A DNA stretch of 64,000 bases from Pontiella desulfatans. GTDB taxonomy: Bacteria > Verrucomicrobiota > Kiritimatiellia > Kiritimatiellales > Pontiellaceae. The stretch covers positions 372,001 to 436,000 of the forward strand of contig NZ_CAAHFG010000001.1 of the NCBI RefSeq assembly GCF_900890425.1. Direction: 5' to 3'. The position numbers and the translations under genes were made by a program. How positions within the stretch are numbered: the first letter of the stretch is position 1; each line of letters opens with the position of its first letter. This document shows, in pieces, positions 11,101 through 18,366 of this stretch. The notes under the pieces are model-generated. The model did no database searches, had not been told where the DNA came from, and saw nothing but the letters and a program-made list of their open reading frames with translations.

Positions 11101-12462
11101 GGCCACTGCTATATCGTCAACAAACAACGCAGTGTGAAATATTACATTTTCGAGAAGCTGACGACCACCTCCAATCGCGGCTACGCTTTGGATGTCAATG
11201 AACCCGATGAGTTTAAGGAATATTGGGATGCTGATCCCGATCAGGCCGATGCGGACTCCGCAGTATCTGCACTGATTCGCGGCAACTTGATGACGGTCTG
11301 GGTGCTCAACCACTCCGACACGGACTACCCGGTCGCGATCAACCCAACCGGGCGGACGATCAGCGATGAACCGATCAAGTTCACGCGCTGGAGTCAAGTC
11401 GACGGCCTCTCTTCGGAAGGCGAGACGGGAAGTGTCGCTAAGTATTCCGACACTTCAGTATTCACCATCGTCAAAGACAACTCCGCCTATTGCTTCGAGA
11501 TCCTGCTCGAACCGGAAACGGTACCTTACGTTCGTGTTGAAGCGGAGTCTTATGACGGAAGCAGCCCCGTTAGCCATAGTACTGAAGCCTGTGCCGACAT
11601 AGGAGGCGGACTCAACCTTTCAAGCATCAACGACGGCAACTGGACCCGCTATGATGATATCGACCTGGATCATGCGGAGTCCATCCGTTTGCGTGTGGCC
11701 GCCCCGGCGGGACAGGCGGATGGCAAGATCGAGATTCGTACCGGAACTCCTTTTGGAACCTTGATCGGCAAAGTCGCTGTTCCGGTGACGGGGGGATGGC
11801 AAGACTGGTGCACTATTGAAACACCACTCGATCCAACAAACGGCACGCATGATCTCTACCTGGTATACGTGGAGGCCGATTCCAACGAAGCCGCTTCCAG
11901 CGTCATGTTCAACCTGAACTGGTTTGAACTCACTCAGACGGAAACCCCATCTTCCATCACCGAGTCTCCGGTTAGCGGCACCCAGGTTACGCTCACCTGG
12001 AATGCAGTCCCTGGTGCGATCGGTTACACCGTCAAGCGCTCCACGACCCAGGGCGGGGCCTACGCCATCGTTGATGACACGATCACCGAAACGACCTACA
12101 CCGACACGGGGCTCACGCCCGGCGTTACCTACTACTATGTCATTGTCGCCCGCTACGGAAACGGAGACGAGAGTGACGAGTCAGGCGAAGTGGTTGCCGT
12201 GCCTTCGGATCCGATCGTGGTCGAAGACCTGAACTTTGAATCCCCTGAAATGAACCTGGCGGGAGATAATGTAGACATCGAACTCCTGAATTCCGTGCCG
12301 GGGCACATCTACCAAGGGCAAGAGAAAAAAGATCTCACCACGGGCGATTGGATGGATGTCGGCGCGCCGAAGCCGGGCAATGGTGGCGTCATCATATTCG
12401 ACTTCCCCGTCGGCCCGACCGATGCCGAATGCTTCTATCGTATTACAATCGAAAGGCAGTAA
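8122..12462 (+). CDS. Secreted clan GH-A glycoside hydrolase with stalk, LamG-like, two CBM6-like and FnIII domains
   Basis: The product is 1446 aa. ATG 8122 gives a signal peptide (MINTFIKTS... ending AQAE) and lies about 8 bases after GGAG; a longer in-frame start at 8056 adds no signal. The order is shared stalk (about 25-310), concanavalin/LamG-like domain (330-535, LIGHWQFEGG...YHGKIDDFRLYN), CBM6-like (540-670), TIM-barrel catalytic domain (about 675-1130), CBM6-like (1135-1270), FnIII (1275-1365) and a C-terminal module ending FYRITIERQ. In the barrel, LSNEW places a candidate acid/base at Glu842 and WNTEVHG a candidate nucleophile at Glu952, a spacing normal for clan GH-A. It resembles GH30 or GH86-type agarase/porphyranase-like enzymes, but the family is not certain. 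Confidence 0.85.
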   Translation: MINTFIKTSLVLVLVAFGGVAQAEVWTGAGDGTSYEDPLNWDPSTNAFAGTTRIIDGAFTVTRDVTANPDRTFVQGGATLNIPSGAHSDGKSGNTIRNFIGNGSLGTVNMSGGTYGIGHVLAIAHSSNSDGTFNLTGGDLNVFRGGNSLIGGYGGIFSRGHSVTIGGNNSNTGVTGLMEISGGSLNTRVGMAVGKNGTFSIVGSGASAIRLGGSGDDTGWFALSADGLLKASVDAGGITKIFVEDKDNTSTLIPMAELQAGSLLEVTNTTAYGGTWTLLEVENGGITNNGLAFAPGVDTNVWSFAVDNSGSNGILTITAQGDPIPVVTPELIGHWQFEGGSATNSASSGSAYDGTIMGSPAVVGGVEDGTSALEFDGNAANYVSIPAGVFDTVSNEITIAMWTFGDPDILGDGSTPNSSFGCNIRDMLHSHTPWNNGNLYWDAGNVRHNYNIAEASKYEGQWNHCIFTMNVTSGVKRVYINGVQDSPEWSSTLSPISGITAFNIGRAAHDAIPYHGKIDDFRLYNYEISADEIFAISRPAWHVEAEDYDAHYGLKLEGTADVGGGTNVGWIDNGDWGEYTINVETTGLHKIDFRVASNNGDGSIDIVSGGSSIGSVYVGGSGGWQTWKTVSAYVNFTSTGTQTLRLEFVVPTAGFNVNWFSYEPAGDPIAITVGNTRKQQMRYGIDYERLWFWSGADSVKDRFAEWSVDDCDVDYVRVAVSAKYELNEGTYREDAYFDMDDLEDGQHNNDRIIPMMQDMQAANPDIKFFASPRPLNEAFETIGIAKNDIKWQPYPIWITGAPSYTNSTFSFNEVKCSEYLLRYLILMKAKGLKISYMDLSNEWNYVNAQDVRDISALFDDYLDGTKPVVHPDYPTVTLTADDIPQLVAPSAWNYTQGASWMGGVLFNSYREALDIASCHNTDKGGTAADFADKVNEMYDGQPQPVPEIWNTEVHGWKSTSNADEVLTFAYMLECINAGFSGLNGWLAVGYSDQGHCYIVNKQRSVKYYIFEKLTTTSNRGYALDVNEPDEFKEYWDADPDQADADSAVSALIRGNLMTVWVLNHSDTDYPVAINPTGRTISDEPIKFTRWSQVDGLSSEGETGSVAKYSDTSVFTIVKDNSAYCFEILLEPETVPYVRVEAESYDGSSPVSHSTEACADIGGGLNLSSINDGNWTRYDDIDLDHAESIRLRVAAPAGQADGKIEIRTGTPFGTLIGKVAVPVTGGWQDWCTIETPLDPTNGTHDLYLVYVEADSNEAASSVMFNLNWFELTQTETPSSITESPVSGTQVTLTWNAVPGAIGYTVKRSTTQGGAYAIVDDTITETTYTDTGLTPGVTYYYVIVARYGNGDESDESGEVVAVPSDPIVVEDLNFESPEMNLAGDNVDIELLNSVPGHIYQGQEKKDLTTGDWMDVGAPKPGNGGVIIFDFPVGPTDAECFYRITIERQ

Positions 12463-12512
12463 CCGGCCGATACGGCCTACTGCTGCATCATCCTCGAAGA
12501 CTAGCTGTAAAC

Positions 12513-12562
12513 GGAGCGGGGACATTCCTGTCCCCGATTGGGGGCTGGCAAGCCCCCGCTCC
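12513..12562. repeat. GGAG...CTCC double-hairpin repeat (class C)
   Basis: A 50-base element bounded by GGAGCGGG and CCCGCTCC. It contains two inner hairpins, GGGGacattcctgTCCCC and GGGGGctggcaaGCCCCC. A related but longer copy with the same ends lies at 32583-32679. GGAG or GTAG next to a hairpin is the known hallmark of REP sequences mobilised by RAYT proteins. It could also act as a transcription-attenuating hairpin between the large gene and the sigma factor. Confidence 0.6.
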
Positions 12563-12608
12563 ATTTATTGGGTTCCAATCTGCCCGGAAATAGTTAAACC
12601 TGTGCTTC

Positions 12609-13205
12609 ATGGGTGAATTCGACCAAACGCGCTACACGCTGCTGCAACGCGCCTGCGATCTTCATGACGAGCAGGCGTGGGAGGAGTTTGTCGGCCACTA
12701 CCGCCGCTTCATTTTCTACATCCTGAACGAGCTGGGCGTGGCGGCGTGCGATATCGAAGACGTTGCCCAGCAGGTGCTGCTTTCGCTTACCAAGGATTTG
12801 CCGGGCTACGACCGCGCCCGTGCCCGCTTCCGCACCTGGCTCAGTACGGTCATCCGCAATGCCGCCTTTGCCCATTTCAGGAAACAAAAGAACCGCCAGG
12901 CGCGCATCAGTGTTTTTGGCGAGGAACAAAGCCTGGAGGCCATGGCGCAACCCTCGGAGATCGACCAGCGGATCGAGCAGGAATGGGCGGCCTATGTGGC
13001 AAACCTCGCCATGGAGCGGGTGAAGGGGGTTTTCCAAGGGCAGGCCATCGAGGTGTTCGAGTTGGGGTTGGATGGGTTGCCCACCGCCGATATCGCCGAA
13101 AAGACCGGCCTTAGCACGGCATCGGTCTACACCCTCCGGAAACGAGTGAAGAAGCGCCTCTATCTGGAAATCCGCGCCTTGGTCGCCGAGCTGGAGCCCT
13201 CATGA
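12609..13205 (+). CDS. ECF-type RNA polymerase sigma factor
   Basis: The product is 198 aa. Sigma region 2 lies at about residues 12-90 (AWEEFVGHYRRFIFYIL, DIEDVAQQVLLSL, FRTWLSTVIRNAAF), and region 4 at about 135-190 with a helix-turn-helix (IAEKTGLSTASVYTLRKRVKKRL). No extracytoplasmic or anti-sigma domain is attached. Its stop codon overlaps the start of the kinase gene by 4 bases (ATGA), so the two are translationally coupled. Pairing of an ECF factor with a Ser/Thr kinase is known in planctomycetes and relatives, where the kinase can control the sigma factor. That it regulates this locus is inference from position only. Confidence 0.9.
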   Translation: MGEFDQTRYTLLQRACDLHDEQAWEEFVGHYRRFIFYILNELGVAACDIEDVAQQVLLSLTKDLPGYDRARARFRTWLSTVIRNAAFAHFRKQKNRQARISVFGEEQSLEAMAQPSEIDQRIEQEWAAYVANLAMERVKGVFQGQAIEVFELGLDGLPTADIAEKTGLSTASVYTLRKRVKKRLYLEIRALVAELEPS

Positions 13206-15214
13206 CGTTTAAACCCGACCATCGGTTGATCGACGCATACGAAGAGGCAACCCTGCTCGATGAAAAGGGGCTGGAAGGACTTTGCCCATCCTACACCGAA
13301 CTGACCGAAGCCGATACGCGCTACCGCGACGGGGAGCTGCTGGGCAAGGGGGCGGTCAAGGAGGTGTACAGAACCTTCAACAACCACACCAAGCGCTGGA
13401 TCGCCATGGCGCGCCTGCGCGCCGACCGCGGCGCGGAGTTCTACGACCTGTTTGTACACGAAGCCTGGCTGACCGCCTCCCTGAGCCACCCGAACATCAT
13501 CACCGTCCACGACGCAGGGATCGATCGCGACGGCCGCCCGTTCTTCACCATGGACCTGAAGGGAAAATCCAACCTGGCCGACCGGGCGACCGGGAAGGCC
13601 GCCGCCGGGCGCCGCGAGTTGCTGGAAATCTTCATGAAGGTGTGCGATGCCGTCGCCTATGCCCATTCCCGCGGCGTCGTCCATCTCGACCTCAAGCCGG
13701 AAAACATCCAGACCGACGAATTCGGCGAGGTGCTCGTTTGCGACTGGGGCCTGGCCAAGATGGTGGGCGAAACCGAGGAGGGGGAGGACGAGATGCCTGC
13801 CGCGCTGCGGCCGATCGACAACATGACGCTGATGGGGCAGATCAAAGGAAGCCTTGGCTACATGTCGCCGGAGCAGGTGGTGCCCGGTTCCGTGAAAGAC
13901 CACCGCAGCGACATTTTCGCTTTGGGGTGCATCCTTCACCTGATCCTGACGGGGAAGCCGCCCTTTCTCGGGACGCAGGAGGAAATCCTCAAGGCCACGC
14001 GGGGCGCGGAAATGGTTCCGCCCCGCAACCGCTATCCCGACCGTCATATTCCAGCCGCGCTCGAGGCGGTGGTGCTCAAGGCCACCGCTCTTGCCCCCGA
14101 CGGCCGCTATGCTTCGGTGCCGGCGTTGCGGCACGAAATCTCCAACTTCCTTGAGGGCTATTCCACGCTCGCGGAGCAACCCGGATTCTTCCGCGAAGCC
14201 CGCCTGTTTATCACCCGCAACCGGCTGCCCGCCGCCATTGTGCTGTTTTCCATCGTCGCGCTTTCGGTGGTGAGCGTACTGTTTATCCAACATCTGGAAC
14301 GGCAGCAGCGGGTTACCGCCATCGAACGGGAGCGGGCGGAACTGTTTGAAACCGAGGCCGAAGTGGCCACAACGCTTTATCACGATGAACTCGAACGCTC
14401 CGAACAGGAGCGGATCGACCTAGCCAGAAAATTGGCAACGTCGGCCAGCGATCTCAAGAAGCTTGGCATATTTGTCCGGCCGTTCGAAACCGTCCGCGAG
14501 GCCCGTAAACTGGTTGACTCGGCCTATGCGTTGAACAGCGACAGCGCCAATGTTCAGCTGCAACGCTTTTCGCTGGACTGTATCTGCTTGAATTTCAGGG
14601 ATGCGCTGGCTGATCCGGTGCAGCCTCAAAGCGATTTGGCCGATTATCTGCTTTTTGCAAAGGCCTTCCCTGATTTTGATTTCACCGAGGACCATCGCCC
14701 ATCTACCGGGCAACTCCACGGATTTCTTGAACGGGCACGGGAAATCAACCCGAACCGCAAGGCCCTGATGGAGCGGATGGTTGCATATGACTATGCCGCC
14801 CGGAGCGTTGTTGAAAATTATGCTCCGGTGGTCGAAGCCTTGCTTGAATATGTGAATCAACGGAAGAGTGCCGCTGAACTCGATCATCATCCTGAGGGCT
14901 CTTCATTGGTTTTGAGATCCGGCCAAAACATACGGCTCGCCATTTGGGACAAGTGGGGGTCCAACGAATGCCTGCTGCGCTTTCTGCCCTTCCGCACCTT
15001 CAAGGCCGTGGTGGACGGCCGGTTTTATCCCGGCGATCTTCAGGGCCTTCAGGTTGAGACCCTCGATCTGAGCGAATGTAAAACGCTGGTGTTTAATCAT
15101 CCGGTCGATTTGCCCCTGTTGCGGAAAGTCGTGATCCGCCCCGGACAGATTGAAGCGCAGACCCTGCGCGATTCCATCCATGCAAACGGCCGCTTCGAGA
15201 TTGTTGAGCCGTAG
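13202..15214 (+). CDS. Membrane-bound serine/threonine protein kinase-like protein
   Basis: The product is 670 aa. The kinase domain spans about residues 41-320, with glycine-loop-like LLGKGAVKEVY, catalytic loop HLDLKPEN (Asp163, Asn168), DWG in place of DFG (181-183), APE-like MSPEQ and HRSDIFALGC. HLD and DWG are common in this bacterial kinase group. The usual beta3 VAIK lysine is not evident: the segment reads WIAMARL (about 66-72). A single transmembrane helix lies at about 342-364, a charged coiled-coil-like stretch at 365-415, and a C-terminal domain of unknown fold follows. The stop codon TAG lies inside a REP element. It is probably coupled to the upstream sigma factor. Activity is uncertain because of the missing lysine. 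Confidence 0.88.
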   Translation: MTFKPDHRLIDAYEEATLLDEKGLEGLCPSYTELTEADTRYRDGELLGKGAVKEVYRTFNNHTKRWIAMARLRADRGAEFYDLFVHEAWLTASLSHPNIITVHDAGIDRDGRPFFTMDLKGKSNLADRATGKAAAGRRELLEIFMKVCDAVAYAHSRGVVHLDLKPENIQTDEFGEVLVCDWGLAKMVGETEEGEDEMPAALRPIDNMTLMGQIKGSLGYMSPEQVVPGSVKDHRSDIFALGCILHLILTGKPPFLGTQEEILKATRGAEMVPPRNRYPDRHIPAALEAVVLKATALAPDGRYASVPALRHEISNFLEGYSTLAEQPGFFREARLFITRNRLPAAIVLFSIVALSVVSVLFIQHLERQQRVTAIERERAELFETEAEVATTLYHDELERSEQERIDLARKLATSASDLKKLGIFVRPFETVREARKLVDSAYALNSDSANVQLQRFSLDCICLNFRDALADPVQPQSDLADYLLFAKAFPDFDFTEDHRPSTGQLHGFLERAREINPNRKALMERMVAYDYAARSVVENYAPVVEALLEYVNQRKSAAELDHHPEGSSLVLRSGQNIRLAIWDKWGSNECLLRFLPFRTFKAVVDGRFYPGDLQGLQVETLDLSECKTLVFNHPVDLPLLRKVVIRPGQIEAQTLRDSIHANGRFEIVEP

Positions 15215-15300
15215 CTCGCATATCCGATGCGAGTTCCCGCACGCAGGGTACGCGGATCGGATATCCGCGCCACGCCGTAGCTCGCATATCCGATGCGAGT
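15211..15300. repeat. REP/BIME element, class A (GTAG-bounded)
   Basis: Starts with GTAG. It contains hairpin A (CTCGCAT atccg ATGCGAG) twice, at 15215-15233 and 15281-15299, with hairpin B (GCGGAT cggat ATCCGC) at 15251-15267 between them. The TAG of the first GTAG is the stop codon of the kinase gene. The element abuts the stop codon of the RAYT gene on the opposite strand, as expected for REPs that flank their own transposase. Confidence 0.85.
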
Positions 15301-15302
15301 TA

Positions 15303-15405
15303 TCAGTCGTCGAGCCAGTCCGCCCGGTAGAGTGAAAACCGCCCGACCGGGAGTTTCGCCTTCTCCGGGTTTTCCCGGATATATTTCCTGATACGCACCA
15401 ACTCT
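15303..15405 (-). pseudogene. RAYT (REP-associated tyrosine transposase), C-terminal piece cut off by IS66
   Basis: The - strand encodes VRIRKYIRENPEKAKL and then PVGRFSLYRADWLDD stop. It joins in frame to the N-terminal piece at 17745-18319 when the IS66 element and one copy of the 8-bp duplication are removed (...NREEL + VRIRKYIREN...). The KYIRENP segment is where IS200-like enzymes keep their catalytic tyrosine, so the insertion separates Tyr from the HUH motif. The reconstructed protein is about 225 aa. Confidence 0.85.
15398..15405. repeat. Left target-site duplication of IS66 (CCAACTCT)
   Basis: CCAACTCT immediately precedes the IS end beginning GTATACGCC and recurs at 17737-17744 right after the other end. 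Eight bases is the duplication length expected for the IS66 family. Confidence 0.9.
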
Positions 15406-15465
15406 GTATACGCCTCTTCCTCCTCCCCGTAGTCAGCTCGGGGGAAGCCTGATAATTTGTCGGGC

Positions 15466-15795
15466 ATGGATACGAATGAAAGCAATGGAATGGGGCGAGC
15501 CTCTTATACAGAGGAGGAACGCCGGGAGTTGATCGAAGAGTTCAATGGTGCCGGGCTAACTCAGGCGGCATTCTGCCGGGAATGGAATATTAATCCGAAA
15601 ACGCTGGCTCGTTGGTTGCGCCTTGAACGACAGGAGCAGGAACCTGCTTTTTACGAGGTGGAGTTGCGGCCTGATGCCGCCGAGCCGGATGAGGTGCGGA
15701 TCTGTCTGCCGAACCGGATTGAGGTGATGGTGCCGGTTGCATCGCCGAAAGAACTCGGTGCTGTTCTGCGGGAGGCGGCCGGATGTTTGGATTAA
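15466..15795 (+). CDS. tnpA: IS66 family accessory protein TnpA-like
   Basis: The product is 109 aa from ATG 15466; a TTG start at 15457 would add three residues. An N-terminal helix-turn-helix (about 15-50; RRELIEEFNGAGLTQAAFCREW, then NPKTLARWLR) is typical of the IS66 OrfA/transposase-8-like protein that binds DNA. The C-terminal part (VRICLPNRIEVMVPV) matches the usual short beta segment of this family. It overlaps tnpB by 13 bases, which supports coupled translation. Confidence 0.85.
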   Translation: MDTNESNGMGRASYTEEERRELIEEFNGAGLTQAAFCREWNINPKTLARWLRLERQEQEPAFYEVELRPDAAEPDEVRICLPNRIEVMVPVASPKELGAVLREAAGCLD

Positions 15796-16130
15796 GCAAC
15801 TCTATCCGGGTGTACCTGGCGGTGGAGCCGGTGGACCTGCGAAAAAGTTTTAACGGCCTTCATGGCGTTGTGCTGGATCGGTTGAATGAAGATCCGTGTT
15901 CAGGGGCGTTGTATGTGTTTACGAATCGTCGTCGGAACCGGATCAAGACGCTGTACTGGGACGGCACCGGTATGTGGGTGGCCATCAAGCGGCTGGAGAA
16001 AGGATGCTTTAGCTGGCCGAAGGGCGTTGCCGCGAACGAGAAGCTTGATCTCGCGCCCGAGGCGCTGGCGCTGCTGCTCGATGGAGTCGATCTGAAACAG
16101 GGATCGTTTAAGCCGTGGTATCAGCGCTGA
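15783..16130 (+). CDS. tnpB: IS66 family accessory protein TnpB
   Basis: The product is 115 aa, the normal length for IS66 OrfB. Diagnostic motifs are seen: VYLAVEPVDLRKSFNGLHGVV near the N-terminus, then LYVFTNRRRNRIKTLYWDG, and FSWPK towards the C-terminus. The protein is required together with TnpA and TnpC for transposition of IS66 elements, though its biochemical role is not well defined. A gap of 66 bases separates it from tnpC. Confidence 0.92.
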   Translation: MFGLSNSIRVYLAVEPVDLRKSFNGLHGVVLDRLNEDPCSGALYVFTNRRRNRIKTLYWDGTGMWVAIKRLEKGCFSWPKGVAANEKLDLAPEALALLLDGVDLKQGSFKPWYQR

Positions 16131-16196
16131 TTTTTTTTGCATTTTTCCTGCTCTTGATGCCGCCATTTTCCGGTCGGTTTTGGTATAATATACGGC

Positions 16197-17702
16197 ATGG
16201 AATTCAACCGGGAAAATTTTGATAAGCTGCTTGCGCAAAACACCGATCAGCAGGTTGAAATACGCCTTCTGCATGAGAAGGTCCGTTATCTGATGAATAA
16301 GATATTCGGGCGCAGCAGTGAAAAACTGACCCCGGACCAGATGGAACTGGCGTTTGAAGAGCTTCGCGAGATGCAGGATGCTCTCGACGAAGCCGAAGAA
16401 AAACTCGAAGAGCTCGACGAAAAAAAGGAATCCCGGCGCGGTAAGCGCAAACCGCTTAAAGAGCGTATCCCTGAAGATCTCCCGACCGAGCGCGTCGTTA
16501 TCGTTCCGGATGAAGTGCAGGCGGATCCGCAGAGCTATAAAAAGATTGGCGAGGAAACCGTTGAGGAACTCGACGTTACGCCGACTCAATACTTCCGCCG
16601 CATCATCGTCCGCGAAAAATATATCAAAGTAGATGACCGCAACGTCGCACCGCTCATTGCTCCTGCCCCGAAGCGGCTGATCCCGAACAGCTATGCTTCC
16701 GCCGGACTGATCCGGAGCATCATTCTGAACAAATACTGTGACCATCTTCCGCTTTACCGGCAGGAGATGACGCTGAAATACCGCCACGATATTGAAATCA
16801 GCCGCAAAACCATGGGCAACTGGATGTATCTGGTCGCCGATTGGCTGACTCTGATTTATGAAGCGCTCCGCAATGAAATCCGGCAAAGCGGATACATGCA
16901 GATCGATGAAACATTCATAAAATACCAGGACACGGAAAAGGACCATTGTCCCAATGGATACCTATGGGCCTATCACAGTCCCGGGGCCGGCGTGCTGTTT
17001 GAATGGTTCCCGAGCCGGGCCGCCGAATGCCTGGATCCGATGCTCACCGATTATGAAGGATATATTCAGACCGATGGGTATGCCGCCTATCCGGCGTGGC
17101 TGAACCGTCCGGAACATCAAAAAGAAAAAGAGACCATCATTCACGCCGCCTGCTGGGCGCATACCCGTCGGAACTTCGTGGAAGTGCCTGACAACTCGAA
17201 CGCCCGGAAAGTCGTAAAGCTGATCGCCAAACTCTACCGCACTGAAACAGAACTTCGAAACAATCCTGAACTTGAACGCGCGGCCTACCGCCGGAAACAT
17301 GCGGCTCCGGTTCTGGATAAAATTAAAACGATCCTCGATAAAGAACAGGCGCGCCAGTTGCCAAAGAGCAACTTTGGAAAAGCCATAACCTATGCGCTTG
17401 ATCGCTGGGAAGCGCTTAATCTTTACCTCGAACACGGAACATTCGAAATCGACAACAACCTGGTCGAGAACGCCATTCGTCCGACCGCGCTGGGCAAAAA
17501 GAACTTCCTGTTCTTCGGCAGCCCGAACTCCGGGCAGACCAGTGCCGTCATCTACAGCCTGGTGGAAACCTGCCGTAAACTCGGCCTTAACCCCGCCGAG
17601 TATCTCAAAGACCTACTCGACGCCCTGCCGACCATGCAACAGTCCGAAGCTGCGAACTGGACACCTGCCCGCTGGTCCACCGCTCGCACTCAAACGGCAT
17701 AG
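16197..17702 (+). CDS. tnpC: IS66 family DDE transposase TnpC
   Basis: The product is 501 aa. The N-terminus has a coiled coil (about residues 20-80) and an acidic/basic linker. The DDE core is visible as QIDETF (Asp237), IQTDGYAAY (Asp293) and DNNLVENAIRP (Glu424), ending with the conserved AANWTP region just before the right end of the element. The zinc-knuckle cysteines found in many IS66 transposases before the DDE domain are absent; the corresponding stretch is VQADPQSYKKIGEE. The protein is apparently intact. Confidence 0.93.
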   Translation: MEFNRENFDKLLAQNTDQQVEIRLLHEKVRYLMNKIFGRSSEKLTPDQMELAFEELREMQDALDEAEEKLEELDEKKESRRGKRKPLKERIPEDLPTERVVIVPDEVQADPQSYKKIGEETVEELDVTPTQYFRRIIVREKYIKVDDRNVAPLIAPAPKRLIPNSYASAGLIRSIILNKYCDHLPLYRQEMTLKYRHDIEISRKTMGNWMYLVADWLTLIYEALRNEIRQSGYMQIDETFIKYQDTEKDHCPNGYLWAYHSPGAGVLFEWFPSRAAECLDPMLTDYEGYIQTDGYAAYPAWLNRPEHQKEKETIIHAACWAHTRRNFVEVPDNSNARKVVKLIAKLYRTETELRNNPELERAAYRRKHAAPVLDKIKTILDKEQARQLPKSNFGKAITYALDRWEALNLYLEHGTFEIDNNLVENAIRPTALGKKNFLFFGSPNSGQTSAVIYSLVETCRKLGLNPAEYLKDLLDALPTMQQSEAANWTPARWSTARTQTA

Positions 17703-17736
17703 CCGTTGTCAATGAGGTGATCGAAAAGACGCATAC

Positions 17737-17744
17737 CCAACTCT
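17737..17744. repeat. Right target-site duplication of IS66 (CCAACTCT)
   Basis: Identical to 15398-15405 and directly adjoining the right IS end (...GACGCATAC). Confidence 0.9.
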
Positions 17745-18319
17745 TCCCGGTTGCGGATAATATGGTCGTGGCTTTCGCTCTGCCACAGGTGTCCGCCTTC
17801 GTGCAGGCCGAGTTTGGTCAGCCTGGTTGAAGAAAAGCGCTTGATAGACTGGAGGCTTGTTTCGAGCGGATGGCCATGCATGGGCTGCACAATCCAATGC
17901 ACATGGTTAGGCATGATTACGAAGTCGCCCGCCCAATACCGCTCGCCGTCGAAATGCAGCATGCTTTTCCGCAGTACTGCACGGCAATCCGGTTCTTGAA
18001 AAAGGCAGCGGCCATGGCATTGGTCGAGTTCCGTGAAGAGGTGCCGAGTTTGGTCGCGCTCAAAATTACGACGTCGCTTCCTGTCGATTTTGGCATAGGC
18101 TTCGGCTCGCTCCCGTTTGTCCATCGAGTCGAGTACACCATTCGCCGCGAGCCATGCTTTCCGCTCATGGTTCCATTGGTTGAGTATCGGGCGTGGAATT
18201 GAATCGGCCAAGCGGAAGGTTGCAAAGTAGGTGGCGCCTTCCTGCCGCCAATGGGGCAGGTTCCGGTGGTAGACCTTCACCGTGGCATGCTTGTTGAATG
18301 CCTTTAAACTTGGTTCCAT
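17745..18319 (-). pseudogene. RAYT (REP-associated tyrosine transposase), N-terminal piece
   Basis: The - strand frame starts at ATG 18319 (MEPSLKAFNKHATVKVYHRN) and runs to ...HDHIIRNREEL at the IS66 junction, about 194 aa. It then reads a few residues into the IS and stops at 17690. The Y1 transposase domain is recognised by ATYFATFRLADS, the HUH pair in VIMPNHVHWIVQP, and GGHLWQSESHDHIIR. REP elements lie on both sides of the ancestral gene (15211-15300 and 18367-18849), the usual layout of a RAYT with its REPs. The insertion makes this copy non-functional, because the candidate catalytic Tyr is on the other fragment. Confidence 0.9.
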
Positions 18320-18366
18320 GGGAAAAGAGTAGCCAAGGGGCTGGGGCGAGGCAAGCGCGGGACGAC

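Larger units (their letters stand above)
15406..17736 (+). mobile_element. Complete IS66-family insertion sequence (2331 bp)
   Basis: The element carries tnpA, tnpB and tnpC-like genes in the usual order. The left end reads GTATACGCCTCTTCC. The right end, read inward, is GTATGCGTCTTTTCG, an imperfect terminal inverted repeat. Flanking 8-bp direct repeats CCAACTCT (15398-15405 and 17737-17744) define the insertion exactly. It interrupts a RAYT gene in the opposite orientation. All three genes look intact, and the target duplication is perfect, so the insertion is probably recent. Confidence 0.93.

Noticed and set aside
12348-12616. Small open frames between the GH-A gene and the sigma factor
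   Set aside because: They run through the end of the GH-A gene and the class C hairpin and have no ribosome-binding site or homology pattern.
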